A stretch of DNA of 6,812 nt, from positions 1 to 6,812 of the forward strand of contig SUVZ01000207.1 in assembly GCA_015061765.1 (NCBI GenBank), written 5' to 3'. Positions within the stretch are counted from its first letter, which is position 1. Each line of letters opens with the position of its first letter. The position numbers were made by a program, and so were the translations under genes. The notes beneath the pieces were generated by a model. It was not told the DNA's origin. It did no database searches and saw only the letters and a program-made list of their open reading frames with translations. Below, piece by piece: positions 6,611 to 6,812 of this stretch. This stretch comes from Lentisphaerota bacterium (GTDB taxonomy: Bacteria > Verrucomicrobiota > Kiritimatiellia > RFP12 > UBA1067).

Positions 6611-6617
6611 CCTCCTT
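6611..6617 (-). promoter_or_regulatory. Strong ribosome binding site AAGGAGG
   Basis: A near-perfect Shine-Dalgarno sequence on the minus strand, 6 nt before the ATG at 6602-6604 and about 77 nt before the ATG at 6533. It decides that translation starts at 6604 rather than, or in addition to, 6533. The AT-rich stretch upstream (about 6618-6658) probably holds the promoter, but I cannot place a convincing -35/-10 pair. Confidence 0.65.
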
Positions 6618-6675
6618 AACTCCAATAAGTGTATCATTTTGTTTTTTGTAGAGTAGAGACCCACGCTTCGACGTT

Positions 6676-6774
6676 GCGCACCCGCTTGTGCGCCCTTCGG
6701 GTTGCCTTCGGCAAGATACCCTCCGAAGCGAAGGTAGGCCCTGCGCGATGCTCGGGCTATTTCGACCTTCGGTC
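6676..6774. repeat. GC-rich tract of small hairpins with TTC loops
   Basis: In order: GCGCAC-CCGCTT-GTGCGC (6676-6693); CCC-TTC-GGG (6693-6701); TTGCC-TTC-GGCAA (6702-6714); TACC...GGTA (6717-6736); GACC-TTC-GGTC (6764-6774). The same style (CCCTTCGGGTT then CTTCG) appears on the opposite strand at about 1316-1343, inside the AACGCAGAG repeat. The tract lies upstream of the two-gene operon and continues to the window edge. It could be a dispersed repeat or a structured RNA. Frames through it look like low-complexity by-products rather than genes. Confidence 0.5.
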
Positions 6775-6812
6775 TCAATCGCTGCGGTGCATGTCGATGC
6801 GGCTTCCCCCTC

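Noticed and set aside
6557..6778. Minus-strand frame of 73 codons upstream of the large gene
   Set aside because: Most of it is read through the GC-rich hairpin tract, giving Arg/Gly/Ala-rich text. Only its last 15 codons follow a good ribosome binding site.
1..6812. tRNA, rRNA or known riboswitch
   Set aside because: No cloverleaf, T-loop motif, rRNA core sequence or recognisable aptamer was seen on either strand by eye. A covariance-model scan was not possible.

Overview
The window looks like a piece of a gut- or sediment-type Verrucomicrobiota/Kiritimatiellota/Lentisphaerota genome. This is an inference from gene style: a DUF4838 lipoprotein next to a secreted, glycine/asparagine-rich beta-solenoid-like protein, set in intergenic DNA full of small palindromic repeats. 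No rRNA, tRNA or taxonomic marker confirms it.

Layout. (1) Positions 1-503, minus strand: the 3' part of a gene for a lysozyme-like (transglycosylase-fold) domain. It runs off the left edge and its 5' end is broken. (2) About 504-1798: roughly 1.3 kb with no convincing gene but many repeat structures: a two-hairpin palindromic element (625-722), five units of a degenerate 22-bp repeat (784-893), two copies of a bulged REP-like hairpin (879-908 and 1759-1785), and an oppositely oriented pair of 'AACGCAGAG' repeats (1278-1384 and 1507-1537). (3) 1799-2110, minus: a decayed C-terminal fragment of a short-chain dehydrogenase/reductase with an in-frame stop. (4) 2150-4093, minus: an intact DUF4838 lipoprotein gene. 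(5) 4131-6533, minus: an intact large secreted repeat protein, 37 nt upstream of the DUF4838 gene. (6) 6557-6617: a strong ribosome binding site followed by a 15-codon frame ending just before the large gene, suggesting a frameshift or a leader peptide. (7) About 6660-6812: a GC-rich tract of small TTC-loop hairpins.

The two intact genes probably form one transcription unit read right to left. The first product would be exported by a Sec signal peptide, and the second anchored in a membrane as a lipoprotein with a GH67-like N-terminal layout. A role at the cell surface in handling complex glycans is the most economical guess, but no substrate can be read from the sequence. Everything left of 2110 looks like decaying genes invaded by or bordering repeats. 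I found no strong case for a wholly new system. The points most worth a second look are the start region of the large gene and the structured repeats.
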